Below are positions 52,051 through 60,638 of a stretch of 64,000 nucleotides of DNA, piece by piece. The position numbers and the translations under genes are program-made. Position 1 is the stretch's first letter, and every line of letters begins with the position of its first letter. This DNA comes from an uncultured Prevotellaceae bacterium (GTDB lineage: Bacteria > Bacteroidota > Bacteroidia > Bacteroidales > Bacteroidaceae). The notes under the pieces were generated by a model. The model searched no databases, was not told where the DNA came from, and was given only the letters and a program-made list of their open reading frames with translations. The stretch covers positions 57,260 through 121,259 of the forward strand of contig CADCET010000001.1 in the NCBI GenBank assembly GCA_902800495.1, read 5' to 3'.

Positions 52051-53193
52051 ATGAAACTATCACAATTCAGATTCAAGTTGCCCGAAGAGCAAGTAGCCCT
52101 TTATCCGCCGCACCGCACCTTTAAGAATGAGGACGGTACGGAAGAGCGCGTTTTCAGTCGTGACCAGTCGCGACTGATGGTGGTTCACCGCAAGCGTCAG
52201 ACGATAGAGATGTTCCGGAAAGATGCTGACGGCAACGATACCGACCAGTTCTTGACATTCCGCGACTTGGTGAACTACTTCGACGAGGGCGACACCTTCA
52301 TCTTCAACGACACCAAGGTGTTCCCCGCCCGTCTCTACGGCACGAAGGAGAAGACCGACGCCCAGATAGAGGTGTTCTTGTTGCGCGAACTCAACGAGGA
52401 ACTGCGCCTGTGGGATGTGCTCGTCGAGCCAGCCCGCAAGATACGTATCGGCAATAAGCTCTTCTTCGAAGAGGACGGCCCGATGGTGGCTGAGGTCATC
52501 GACAACACCACTAGCCGCGGACGTACGCTGCGCTTCCTCTACGACTGTGAGCACGAGGAGTTCAAACGCGAGCTCTTTGCCTTGGGTGAGGCCCCACTGC
52601 CCCGCTACATCGTCGACCGCCGTCCCGCCGATGCCGATGATATGGAGAACTTCCAGACGATCTTTGCCCGCAATGAGGGTGCCGTTACCGCCCCTGCCAC
52701 AGGTCTGCATTTCAGTCGCGAACTGATGAAGATGATGGAGATTCGCGGCTTCAACTTCGCCTACCTCACCGTTCACTGTGGTTTAGGATGCTTCGACCCC
52801 ATCGAGGTGGAGGATCTGACCAAGCATAAGATGGGGTCAGAGCAGGTCATCATCCCTGACGAGTGCTGCCGTCTGGTGAACGAGACCAAGGAACAGGGCC
52901 GCCGTGTGTGCGCCGTGGGTGTCAGTACGGCACGTGCCACAGAGTCGTCTGTCGGCACCGACGGTATGCTGAAACCCTTCGACAGCTGGACTAACAAGTT
53001 CATCTTCCCGCCTTACGATTTCGGTCTCTCCAATGCGCTGATAGCCAACTTCTACCATCCTGAGTCGACGATGATGATGCTGACGGCAGCCTTTGGCGGC
53101 TATGAGCTCATCTACGAGGCCTACGAACTGGCCGTCAAGAATGGCTATATGTTCGGCTGCTATGGCGACGGTCTGCTGATTCTCGACGATTAG
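52051..53193 (+). CDS. queA: S-adenosylmethionine:tRNA ribosyltransferase-isomerase
   Basis: 380 residues. [15 protein letters not shown] at the N-terminus, [14 protein letters not shown] and the C-terminal [18 protein letters not shown] are QueA signatures. It transfers the ribosyl part of SAM to preQ1-tRNA in queuosine synthesis. It is about 100 bp after truB. Confidence 0.94.
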   Translation: MKLSQFRFKLPEEQVALYPPHRTFKNEDGTEERVFSRDQSRLMVVHRKRQTIEMFRKDADGNDTDQFLTFRDLVNYFDEGDTFIFNDTKVFPARLYGTKEKTDAQIEVFLLRELNEELRLWDVLVEPARKIRIGNKLFFEEDGPMVAEVIDNTTSRGRTLRFLYDCEHEEFKRELFALGEAPLPRYIVDRRPADADDMENFQTIFARNEGAVTAPATGLHFSRELMKMMEIRGFNFAYLTVHCGLGCFDPIEVEDLTKHKMGSEQVIIPDECCRLVNETKEQGRRVCAVGVSTARATESSVGTDGMLKPFDSWTNKFIFPPYDFGLSNALIANFYHPESTMMMLTAAFGGYELIYEAYELAVKNGYMFGCYGDGLLILDD

Positions 53194-53232
53194 GAGACCC
53201 ACCCCCTGTGCCCCTCCCTGCGAGGGAGGGGA
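53194..53232. repeat. Single arm of the GC-rich palindromic element
   Basis: GAGACCCACCCCCTGTGCCC... with the CCCCTCCCT-GCG-AGGGAGGGG palindrome between queA and folK. It matches the left arm of the cca element; no second arm is seen. Confidence 0.8.
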
Positions 53233-53250
53233 GTAATATGTTAAACCATT

Positions 53251-53682
53251 ATGGCAGACCATCAGGTATATTTGGGGCTAGGCTCCAATCTCGGCAATCG
53301 TTGGGAGAATCTTGAACAGGCCATTAGGTTCATTGACGAGCAAGTAGGGCCGGTGACGCGCCAGTCGTCGTTTATCGAGACGGAGCCGTGGGGCTTCCAG
53401 TCTGACAACCGGTTCCTCAATGCCGTCATCCTCTGCGAGACCGATAAGACGCCGCGCGAGATTCTGCGGCTGACGCAACAGATAGAGCGCGACATGGGAC
53501 GGCATAAAAACGTCAATCGCAGGTTGACAAACCGCAACTACACCGACCGACCGATAGACATCGACATCCTGCTCTACGACGACCTGAGCGTCGACGAGCC
53601 AGACCTGAAGATACCGCATCCGCTGATGTATGAGCGCGACTTCGTGATGCTGCCGCTCAGAGAAATTAACAACAAACTATAA
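53251..53682 (+). CDS. folK: 2-amino-4-hydroxy-6-hydroxymethyldihydropteridine diphosphokinase
   Basis: 143 residues. LGLGSNLGNRWENL at the N-terminus and RPIDIDILLYDD with IPHPLMYERDFVMLPL at the C-terminus are the HPPK motifs. It activates the pterin for dihydropteroate synthesis, downstream of FolE (30.1 kb). It is the last gene of the ftsX cluster. Confidence 0.94.
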   Translation: MADHQVYLGLGSNLGNRWENLEQAIRFIDEQVGPVTRQSSFIETEPWGFQSDNRFLNAVILCETDKTPREILRLTQQIERDMGRHKNVNRRLTNRNYTDRPIDIDILLYDDLSVDEPDLKIPHPLMYERDFVMLPLREINNKL

Positions 53683-53699
53683 CTAAATACGCTAAGACA

Positions 53700-55166
53700 A
53701 TGAGAAAAACCGTTCTTCTGTTCCTCTGTCTCTCGGCAGTCTTCTGTCTGAGAGCACAGAATCCGTACAAACAGTACACCGACAACCTGCCGTTTAAGAT
53801 GGCAGAAGTGAAAGCCCCCGCCATTCCCGATGCAAAGGTGTCGCTCAAGGATTTCGGCGCCGATCCTACTGGTCAGCAGCTCTGCACAGAGGCATTCGCC
53901 AAGGCCATTGACCAGCTCTATAAGATGGGCGGCGGACACCTTGTCGTGCCCCGTGGCGTGTGGCAGACAGGCCCTGTGGTGCTGCGCTCTAATATCGACC
54001 TGCACTTGGAGGCTGGCGCCGTCATCCAGTTTGCTGCCGACGAGAACCTCTATCCCCTTATCAAGACATCCTTCGAGGGCCTTGACACCCGTCGCTGCCA
54101 GTCGCCCCTTTCTGCCAATGGTGCTACCAATATCAGCATCACCGGTCATGGCGTCATCGACGGCAACGGCCAGTACTGGCGTCCCGTGAAGCACTCCAAA
54201 GTCACGGAAGGCCACTGGAAGCGCCTGTTGGCTATTCCCGGCAGTCAGGAGATGAAGAAAGACTACTGGGTGCCATCCGCAGGGTATGCCAAGGGCGAAC
54301 AGGGTGCGAACATGAACGTTCCCGCCGCCCAGACCGAAGAGGAATGGCAGGCCGTGAAGCGGTTCCTGCGTCCCGTCATGGTGAGCCTCGTCAACTGTAA
54401 GAACGTGTTGCTCGAGGGTGTTATCTTCCAGAACTCCCCTGCGTGGAACCTCCACCCGCTGATGTGCCAGAATATTATTATAGATAATGTACTCGTGCGT
54501 AACCCCGCCTACGCCCAAAATGGCGATGCCCTCGACCTGGAGTCGTGTACCAACGCTCTGATTGTCAACTCGCGCTTCGATGCTGGCGACGATGGTATCT
54601 GCATCAAGAGCGGTAAGGACGCCGACGGCCGTCGCCGCGGTATTCCCTGTGCCAATGTCGTCGTCGACGGTTGTACCGTCTTTGCCGGTCATGGCGGCTT
54701 TGTCGTAGGCTCCGAGATGAGCGGTGGCGTGAAGAATATCAAAGTGGCAAACTGCCAGTTCGTGGGCACCGACGTCGGCTTGCGTTTCAAGTCTACCCGT
54801 GGCCGTGGCGGCATCGTCGAGAACATCTTCATCGACGGCATCTCTATGACCGACATTGAGACCTACGCCCTCACCTTTAATATGTATTATGGTGGCAAAT
54901 CTGTCGCTGAAACGTTAGCCGAAGGCGGACAACAGGAGTCTCAACATGTGCCTGTCACCGAGGAGACACCTATCTTCCGCAACATCGACATCCGCAATGT
55001 CGTCTGCCACAATGCCGGCTATGCTATGGAGTTCAACGGACTGCCCGAGATGCCCATCAACGGCATCACGCTGCAGAACATCGACATCACGGCTAAGAAA
55101 GACGCCACCTTCCAGTATTGTAAAAACATCAAGAAGCAGAACGTCAACATCAAGCTGACAGAATAA
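53700..55166 (+). CDS. Glycoside hydrolase family 28 (polygalacturonase-like), exported
   Basis: 488 residues with a signal peptide ending LRAQ. A right-handed beta-helix with the GH28 active-site elements: NGDALDLES, DAGDDGICIKSGKD, GHGGFVVGSE and LRFKSTRGRGG. It hydrolyses galacturonan-type pectin, likely in the periplasm or at the surface. It starts 18 bp after folK but is functionally separate; there are no SusC/SusD genes for pectin nearby. The nucleophile-region variant NGDA (instead of NTDG) is common in bacterial GH28. Confidence 0.9.
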   Translation: MRKTVLLFLCLSAVFCLRAQNPYKQYTDNLPFKMAEVKAPAIPDAKVSLKDFGADPTGQQLCTEAFAKAIDQLYKMGGGHLVVPRGVWQTGPVVLRSNIDLHLEAGAVIQFAADENLYPLIKTSFEGLDTRRCQSPLSANGATNISITGHGVIDGNGQYWRPVKHSKVTEGHWKRLLAIPGSQEMKKDYWVPSAGYAKGEQGANMNVPAAQTEEEWQAVKRFLRPVMVSLVNCKNVLLEGVIFQNSPAWNLHPLMCQNIIIDNVLVRNPAYAQNGDALDLESCTNALIVNSRFDAGDDGICIKSGKDADGRRRGIPCANVVVDGCTVFAGHGGFVVGSEMSGGVKNIKVANCQFVGTDVGLRFKSTRGRGGIVENIFIDGISMTDIETYALTFNMYYGGKSVAETLAEGGQQESQHVPVTEETPIFRNIDIRNVVCHNAGYAMEFNGLPEMPINGITLQNIDITAKKDATFQYCKNIKKQNVNIKLTE

Positions 55167-55181
55167 GAAATATATTTATAA

Positions 55182-55266
55182 ACAACGGATTTCACGGATT
55201 ACGCGGATTTAAGCCATACTGACAATCAGAGACTTAAGAATCCGCGTAATCCGTGAAATCCGTTGT
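55182..55266. repeat. Perfect 28-bp inverted repeat between convergent genes
   Basis: ACAACGGATTTCACGGATTA... (55182-55209) and its exact complement (55239-55266) surround a 29-bp spacer. The arm is itself made of CGGATT direct repeats. It lies in the gap between the GH28 and DUF3857 genes and would form a strong hairpin, so it may end transcription from both sides. Confidence 0.9.
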
Positions 55267-55286
55267 GGATATACGTTGTCTTTGGG

Positions 55287-57245
55287 TTATTTCTTCTTGA
55301 TTGTCAGCCGTTCAGTGGTGTACTTCGAGAGCGTGTCGAAGAGCTGGCGCAGGTCGGCGTAGTTCTCAGTAAATGTGAGTTTGTTGATACTGAACTGGCA
55401 CGACAGCTGCAGGCGCCCCATGCCGTAAGTCGAATGGATGCGGGCCTCAATACCCTTGTCGGGCGTGGTGACGGTGGTGTTCCTGGGTTCACCCTCCACG
55501 GCATAGCCGTCGGGTAGGGCGATGTTGATGACAATGCGCTTGTTGGTGAGACGTGCGAACTCAACGGGCATCTTACGCGTCTCGGTGGTAAACGGATTCT
55601 CAATCACCTCGTCGGGGAACGGACAGATGCTGATCTCTCCGTCGCTGACCTCGCCCTTCTTCGTGAAGTCTTTTTCTGCGGTCTCCCCATTCTCGCGGCA
55701 GGTCTGCTTGCCCGTCAGTGTGCCGTCGGCAGCGAGCTTAGCGTCGATGACGGTGCTGATGTCTGCTTTCGACACCCGCTGCAGGTTCACCCACTGGCTC
55801 TTGTCTTTCTGCACCAGACGAGCCTTGTCTACCAGCATGGCTTCTGGAAGCATGTTGGAGTTGTTGGCTGAGGCGTCGAGATAGACGTTACCGACCGACG
55901 GCAGGATGACGCCCACGAGGAAGGTCGATAGCTTGCGGATGGAGGGGAAGTTATAAGGCAGTTGTCCCAGGTCGCGCGTCCGGAGTACGACGGGGGCAGC
56001 GTTCAGACCGGCATCGCGGAGCGACTGGATGAGCAGCAGGTTGATGTCGGCGTTGTTGCCCTCGCCCTTCTTCAGTGTCTCGGCGGTAGGCGCAGGACTC
56101 AGCTCGTACTTGCCGTTCCACTTCACCTTGCTCATCACCAACTGATACACTGCCGCCACACGTTCGCGCAGATTGGCAATCTCGGCCACCTTGGCCGTCT
56201 TCAGCTCGTCAGCTAACGGGCTGTGGTCGTTCAGGCGCTGTCCCAAGTCTTCAGAACTGAGGATCATCTCGTCTATCTGATCCCATGTCTTGGCATAGTC
56301 CATTGCCATCGTGCCAGGCAGACGGTACGACTTCAGCTCGGCCGTGATGCCGGCCCAGTGGTCCTGAGCGCACCAGACATAGTCGTCCTTGGGCAGCCCC
56401 ATCAGGTTATGGCCTTCGTAGACGTAATGGTTGGTGTTGATGGATACGGGATTGGCCAAGGGGTCGCTCTCTATCTTAAATTTCAAGGTGCCGAGGGTAC
56501 AGGTGTACGTCAGGCGCTGGATGCCGTGATCCTCGATGTTGAATATCAGGTAGCTGGGGATGTTCATGTCGAGCTTGGCATAGACGACGGGAATCTCGCA
56601 CTGGGCATACCAGTCGCGCAGCTCCCAGAAGAGTTGGCTGTGGATCTTGTACTCGTATTCTATCACCGTGCCCTCCTTCACGTTCGGGACGGTAAACTCC
56701 ATCTGGTAGTTTTGGTCGTCAATCTTCGTCGTCACGATGTCGCCTCTCTTCAGGTTGGTCTTCACCACCTTGCCGTTTTCCTGGTTGAAGGCCGTCGCCT
56801 TGACGCTCTCCACGCTCTCGTCGCCGTCGGTGCCGAAGACTCCGTCTGTCATCGATACACCTTCACCCTCGAAGTAGGAGTTAGAACTGCCGCCCGGCTG
56901 GGGAAGCGACATGGCGTTGATTTTATGTCCGCTGATGTTATTGCCTACCGATACCCCCTTCTTGTAGGGCACGACAACCTTGGCGAACCGCGTCCCGCCG
57001 GGTTTCAGCACCTTGATGCGCCATCTCTCGTGATAGTCCACCAGGAAGCTGGTGGTCTGTATGGTGTACTCTACGTCCGTCAGTCGGCACAGCACCACGG
57101 CCTCGGCGTCAGGCTCGGCCTCGTAGACCGTCATCTGCATCTCTTCCTTGGTGGGTTTGCCAAACTTCGTGTTAACATCAGCAGCGCTGGCCGTGGCGAG
57201 AGGCCAGACCAGCACTACGAAAAGCTTGAAAAGATTTAGTTTCAT
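55287..57245 (-). CDS. DUF3857 / transglutaminase-like exported protein
   Basis: 652 residues with a signal peptide ending ATASA. The N-terminal DUF3857 domain (about 50-300) and a central transglutaminase-like domain (about 360-470) are recognisable. In the segment that normally carries the catalytic Cys (GxCxD) the sequence is GEGNNADINLLLIQSL, with no Cys. It is therefore probably not a working transglutaminase, a known feature of many Bacteroidetes members. Role unknown, presumably periplasmic. It is co-directional with the lipoprotein gene 24 bp upstream. Confidence 0.82.
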   Translation of the reverse strand: MKLNLFKLFVVLVWPLATASAADVNTKFGKPTKEEMQMTVYEAEPDAEAVVLCRLTDVEYTIQTTSFLVDYHERWRIKVLKPGGTRFAKVVVPYKKGVSVGNNISGHKINAMSLPQPGGSSNSYFEGEGVSMTDGVFGTDGDESVESVKATAFNQENGKVVKTNLKRGDIVTTKIDDQNYQMEFTVPNVKEGTVIEYEYKIHSQLFWELRDWYAQCEIPVVYAKLDMNIPSYLIFNIEDHGIQRLTYTCTLGTLKFKIESDPLANPVSINTNHYVYEGHNLMGLPKDDYVWCAQDHWAGITAELKSYRLPGTMAMDYAKTWDQIDEMILSSEDLGQRLNDHSPLADELKTAKVAEIANLRERVAAVYQLVMSKVKWNGKYELSPAPTAETLKKGEGNNADINLLLIQSLRDAGLNAAPVVLRTRDLGQLPYNFPSIRKLSTFLVGVILPSVGNVYLDASANNSNMLPEAMLVDKARLVQKDKSQWVNLQRVSKADISTVIDAKLAADGTLTGKQTCRENGETAEKDFTKKGEVSDGEISICPFPDEVIENPFTTETRKMPVEFARLTNKRIVINIALPDGYAVEGEPRNTTVTTPDKGIEARIHSTYGMGRLQLSCQFSINKLTFTENYADLRQLFDTLSKYTTERLTIKKK

Positions 57246-57269
57246 TGTTTTGTTATTGTTTTATGGTTG

Positions 57270-57839
57270 TTAGTCGCCGATACTGCGCACGGGCTTCTCC
57301 GCGGCTGTCGTGTCGTTATTGGCACTGCGTGTGCGCGACCAGTAGTAGTCGTCGTACCAGTCATCGTAGCCCCAGCGGTTGTAACTGTTCCAGTTGGGCG
57401 CTGACGTGTGGTAGAGCGAGAAGTCTACGCGCTGACCGTTGTCATAGAGCGTGCCCGTGAAGCGGTCGTTGTTCAGGCGGTAGTTGCGGATGGTGAAGTG
57501 TGTGCCGTCCTCGCGGAAGTAGATGTCGATGTCCGACAGGTTCACTGTCCAGCGGATGTGGTTGGCCACGTAGTCCCAGGGAGCATCCGAGTAGTAGTCC
57601 ACCCAGTAGCCTTCTCCGCTGGAGTAGCGGTAAGGGTCTTTCAGGAATGTTATTTCTGTATAGGTGGCGTAGTACGTCCGTCCGCTATACGTCGAATTGA
57701 TTCTCATCTCGCCGCGCCAGGTGCCTTCCAGGGTGTAGGCAATGTTCTCGTCCTCGTCCCACCAGTCGCAGGAGGTCAGCGTTGTCATGGTCATGCTTGC
57801 GATGAGCAGCATTGTCAGATAGGTATAAAACTTCTTCAT
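57270..57839 (-). CDS. Lipoprotein of unknown function
   Basis: 189 residues with lipobox LTSC (Cys24) followed by DWWDEDENIAYTLEGTWRGEM. A lipocalin-like small beta domain (TLEGTWRGEM to FTGTLYDNGQRVDFSLY) is followed by a Trp/Tyr/Asp-rich tail (YDDWYDDYYWSRTRS). Likely periplasmic or surface-facing; no function is known. Confidence 0.78.
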   Translation of the reverse strand: MKKFYTYLTMLLIASMTMTTLTSCDWWDEDENIAYTLEGTWRGEMRINSTYSGRTYYATYTEITFLKDPYRYSSGEGYWVDYYSDAPWDYVANHIRWTVNLSDIDIYFREDGTHFTIRNYRLNNDRFTGTLYDNGQRVDFSLYHTSAPNWNSYNRWGYDDWYDDYYWSRTRSANNDTTAAEKPVRSIGD

Positions 57840-57936
57840 AATCGTAGCTTTTTGTCAGGTGAATACTCTTGTTTTCTAATCTCTGGTGCAAAGATACGAC
57901 AATTTCTTCAATGCCACAAGGGGTAAAACTATAAAA

Positions 57937-57960
57937 CCGCATAGGGAAATCCCTATGCGG
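57937..57960 (-). terminator. Terminator of rpsO
   Basis: A perfect 11-bp stem (CCGCATAGGGA-AA-TCCCTATGCGG) flanked by T-rich DNA on both sides, 33 bp after the rpsO stop on the minus strand. Confidence 0.85.
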
Positions 57961-57992
57961 CTTTATTTGTAACCTTTTTGCTGCTTTACCTT

Positions 57993-58262
57993 TTACTTAC
58001 GCAGGCCGAGAGCCTTCACGATAGCACGGTAGCGGTTGATGTCGTTCACATAGAGATACTTCAGCAGTTTGCGGCGACGACCTACCATCATGGTCAGTGA
58101 ACGGGCAGTACCGAAGTCCTTGTGGTTCTTCTTCAGGTGCTCCGTCAGGTGCTTGATACGATAGGTGAACAGGGCAATCTGTGCTTCGGCAGAACCGGTG
58201 TCAGTAGCACCCTTGCCGTACTGGCTGAAAATCTCAACCTTCTTTTCTTTGTCTAAATACAT
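57993..58262 (-). CDS. rpsO: 30S ribosomal protein S15
   Basis: 89 residues, normal length. GSAEAQIALFTYRIKHLTEHL and SLTMMVGRRRKLLKYL are the S15 signatures. It binds 16S rRNA early in 30S assembly. A leader of about 85 nt between promoter and start could host the autoregulatory fold known for S15 in other bacteria, but no fold is evident by eye. Confidence 0.96.
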   Translation of the reverse strand: MYLDKEKKVEIFSQYGKGATDTGSAEAQIALFTYRIKHLTEHLKKNHKDFGTARSLTMMVGRRRKLLKYLYVNDINRYRAIVKALGLRK

Positions 58263-58351
58263 TGTTTTGATGAATTAATTGTTAATACTAAACATCCTTC
58301 AAAAGTCCTTTCCGCCTTCATCAACGACGGGGGCTTCGTCAAATGCGGCTG

Positions 58352-58382
58352 CAAAGGTACTGCTTTTTCTCCGAACTGCCAA
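58352..58382 (-). promoter_or_regulatory. Promoter of rpsO
   Basis: On the minus strand TTTG at 58379-58382 and TACCTTTG at 58352-58359, 19 nt apart. Confidence 0.7.
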
Positions 58383-58488
58383 ATGTTTACGGAATTTTTT
58401 CTACTTGCAAAGGTTGAAGGCGCTCTTGAAGGCCCTTTTCTCTCTTCCTGTAAATCCTTGCGTGCTAATACGAAAAAAGAGCTGGAAG

Positions 58489-58520
58489 TTTGGTGACTTC
58501 CGGCTTTTTTTGTACCTTTG
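58489..58520 (+). promoter_or_regulatory. Promoter of typA
   Basis: TTTG at 58489-58492 and TACCTTTG at 58513-58520, 20 nt apart; the -7 box ends 24 bp before the start codon. Confidence 0.75.
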
Positions 58521-58544
58521 CACCCGATTTCAACAAAACGACGT

Positions 58545-60347
58545 ATGCAAGACATCAGGAATATTGCAATTATTGCTCACGTAGACCACGGCAAGACGAC
58601 GCTCGTGGACAAGATGATGCTGGCAGGAAACCTCTTCCGCGAGGGACAGAACCTGTCGAGCCAAGTATTGGACGCCAACGACCTCGAGCGTGAGCGAGGC
58701 ATCACTATTCTCTCGAAGAACGTGAGTATCAACTGGAAAGGAACGAAAATCAATATCATCGACACCCCGGGACACTCGGACTTCGGCGGCGAGGTAGAGC
58801 GCGTGCTCAATATGGCCGACGGCTGTCTGCTGCTCGTCGACGCCTTCGAAGGCCCCATGCCGCAGACGCGCTTCGTGCTTCAGAAGGCGCTGCAAATCGG
58901 CCTCAAGCCTATTGTCGTTGTCAACAAGGTAGACAAGCCCAACTGCCGTCCCGAGGAGGTCTACGAGATGGTGTTCGACCTGATGTTCTCGCTGAACGCC
59001 ACCGAAGACCAGCTTGACTTCCCCGTCGTCTACGGTTCGGCCAAGAACGGCTGGATGGGCGAGGACTGGCAGAAGCCGACCACTGACATCACCTATCTGC
59101 TTGACAAGATTGTCGAGGTTATCCCCGCTCCCCAGCAGATTGAGGGCACGCCGCAGATGCTCATCACCTCTTTGGACTATAGCAGCTATACGGGCCGTAT
59201 CGCCGTGGGGCGCGTCCATCGCGGCAAGCTGAAGGACGGCCAGCAGGTGACCATCGCTCACCGCGACGGTTCGATGGAGAAGACGAAAATCAAGGAACTG
59301 CATACCTTCGACGGTATGGGCCACCAGCGCATTGAGCAGGTAGACTGCGGCGACATCTGTGCCGTCATCGGACTCGAGAAGTTTGAGATTGGCGACACCA
59401 TCTGCGACGTCGAGAACCCTGAGCCGCTGCCTCCCATTGCCATCGACGAGCCGACGATGTCGATGCTCTTTACCATCAACGACTCGCCCTTCTTCGGTCG
59501 TGAGGGTAAGTTCGTCACCTCGCGCCATATCAACGACCGTCTGCAGAAGGAACTTGAGAAGAACCTCGCCCTGCGTGTCGAGCCGTTTGAGGACTCTACC
59601 GACAAGTGGGTCGTCTCCGGCCGTGGCGTGCTACACCTCTCTGTGCTCATCGAGACCATGCGTCGTGAGGGCTACGAACTGCAGGTGGGGCAGCCCCAGG
59701 TTATATATAAAGAGGTGGACGGCGTGAAGTGCGAGCCCGTTGAGGAACTTACCATCAACGTCCCCGAGGAGTTTGCCTCGAAGATGATTGACATGGTGAC
59801 GCGCCGCAAGGGCGAGATGACCTCGATGGAGAGTCAGGGCGAGCGTACGAATATTGAGTTCGACATTCCCTCGCGCGGCATCATCGGCCTGCGTACCAAC
59901 GTGCTGACAGCCTCTCAGGGCGAGGCCATCATGGCCCACCGCTTCAAGGAGTACCAGCCCTACAAGGGCGAGATTGAGCGTCGCGTCAACGGTTCGATGA
60001 TTGCCCTTGAGACGGGCAACGCTTTCGCCTACGCCATCGACAAGCTGCAGGATCGTGGTAAGTTCTTCATCGATCCCGGTGAGGATGTCTATATGGGACA
60101 GGTCGTCGGCGAGCACGTCCACGACAACGACCTCGTCATCAACGTCTGCAAGGCCAAGCAGCTGACCAACGTCCGCGCCTCGGGTACCGATGACAAGGCA
60201 CGCATCATCCCCAAGACCGTCATGTCGTTGGAGGAATGTCTGGAATATATCAAGGAGGACGAGCTTGTTGAGGTGACGCCACAGTCCATGCGTATGCGCA
60301 AGACCATCCTCGACCACGACCAGCGAAAGAAAGCTAACAAGCAGTAG
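58545..60347 (+). CDS. typA: Translational GTPase TypA/BipA
   Basis: 600 residues from the ATG at 58545 ([19 protein letters not shown]); the frame begins at 58518 inside the promoter. G1 [10 protein letters not shown]3 DTPGHSDF and G4 NKVDK motifs, EF-G-like domains and a BipA C-terminal domain ([18 protein letters not shown]) are present. It is a ribosome-associated GTPase needed for ribosome assembly and growth under stress. Single-gene unit with its own promoter and terminator. Confidence 0.96.
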   Translation: MQDIRNIAIIAHVDHGKTTLVDKMMLAGNLFREGQNLSSQVLDANDLERERGITILSKNVSINWKGTKINIIDTPGHSDFGGEVERVLNMADGCLLLVDAFEGPMPQTRFVLQKALQIGLKPIVVVNKVDKPNCRPEEVYEMVFDLMFSLNATEDQLDFPVVYGSAKNGWMGEDWQKPTTDITYLLDKIVEVIPAPQQIEGTPQMLITSLDYSSYTGRIAVGRVHRGKLKDGQQVTIAHRDGSMEKTKIKELHTFDGMGHQRIEQVDCGDICAVIGLEKFEIGDTICDVENPEPLPPIAIDEPTMSMLFTINDSPFFGREGKFVTSRHINDRLQKELEKNLALRVEPFEDSTDKWVVSGRGVLHLSVLIETMRREGYELQVGQPQVIYKEVDGVKCEPVEELTINVPEEFASKMIDMVTRRKGEMTSMESQGERTNIEFDIPSRGIIGLRTNVLTASQGEAIMAHRFKEYQPYKGEIERRVNGSMIALETGNAFAYAIDKLQDRGKFFIDPGEDVYMGQVVGEHVHDNDLVINVCKAKQLTNVRASGTDDKARIIPKTVMSLEECLEYIKEDELVEVTPQSMRMRKTILDHDQRKKANKQ

Positions 60348-60404
60348 CTCCCTATGGAGAAGCAAATGTCAGGAAACCGTACCTACTGAACACAGAAGGT
60401 TTAG

Positions 60405-60442
60405 ATTGCCGCTTCCGCAGTGTTTATTGCGGAAGCGGCAAT
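60405..60442 (+). terminator. Terminator of typA
   Basis: A perfect 15-bp stem (ATTGCCGCTTCCGCA with TGCGGAAGCGGCAAT) with an 8-nt loop, 58 bp after the stop codon; a T-rich stretch follows. Confidence 0.8.
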
Positions 60443-60460
60443 TAGACCATCATTTGCTGT

Positions 60461-60530
60461 TTTTGATTTCGCGGCCATTCACAAAATTTTCGCGGCCGCT
60501 CGCAAAATTTTCGCGACCATTCATAATTTC
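60461..60530. repeat. Core of the long palindromic repeat, partial copy D
   Basis: Three 21-bp units (TTTCGCGGCCATTCACAAAAT, ...GCGGCCGCTCGCAAAAT, ...GCGACCATTCATAAT) match the central units of copy B. The outer arms are missing. Confidence 0.75.
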
Positions 60531-60573
60531 ATTGACTTCTTTAAAAATGTCAAGCCGAAATTTAGCCGTTTCT

Positions 60574-60604
60574 TTTGGCGGTTTAGAAAAAAGTTGTAAT
60601 TTTG
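60574..60604 (+). promoter_or_regulatory. Promoter of the serpin gene
   Basis: TTTG at 60574-60577 and TAATTTTG at 60597-60604, 19 nt apart. Confidence 0.65.
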
Positions 60605-60638
60605 CAACATCAATAAGAACAAGAAAGGAGTAAACGCT

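Noticed and set aside
55962-57239. Plus-strand open frames opposite the DUF3857 gene
   Set aside because: Shadow frames without start signals or recognisable domains.
58263-58351. S15 autoregulatory leader
   Set aside because: The leader is long enough, but no convincing pseudoknot or S15-binding mimic could be identified by eye.
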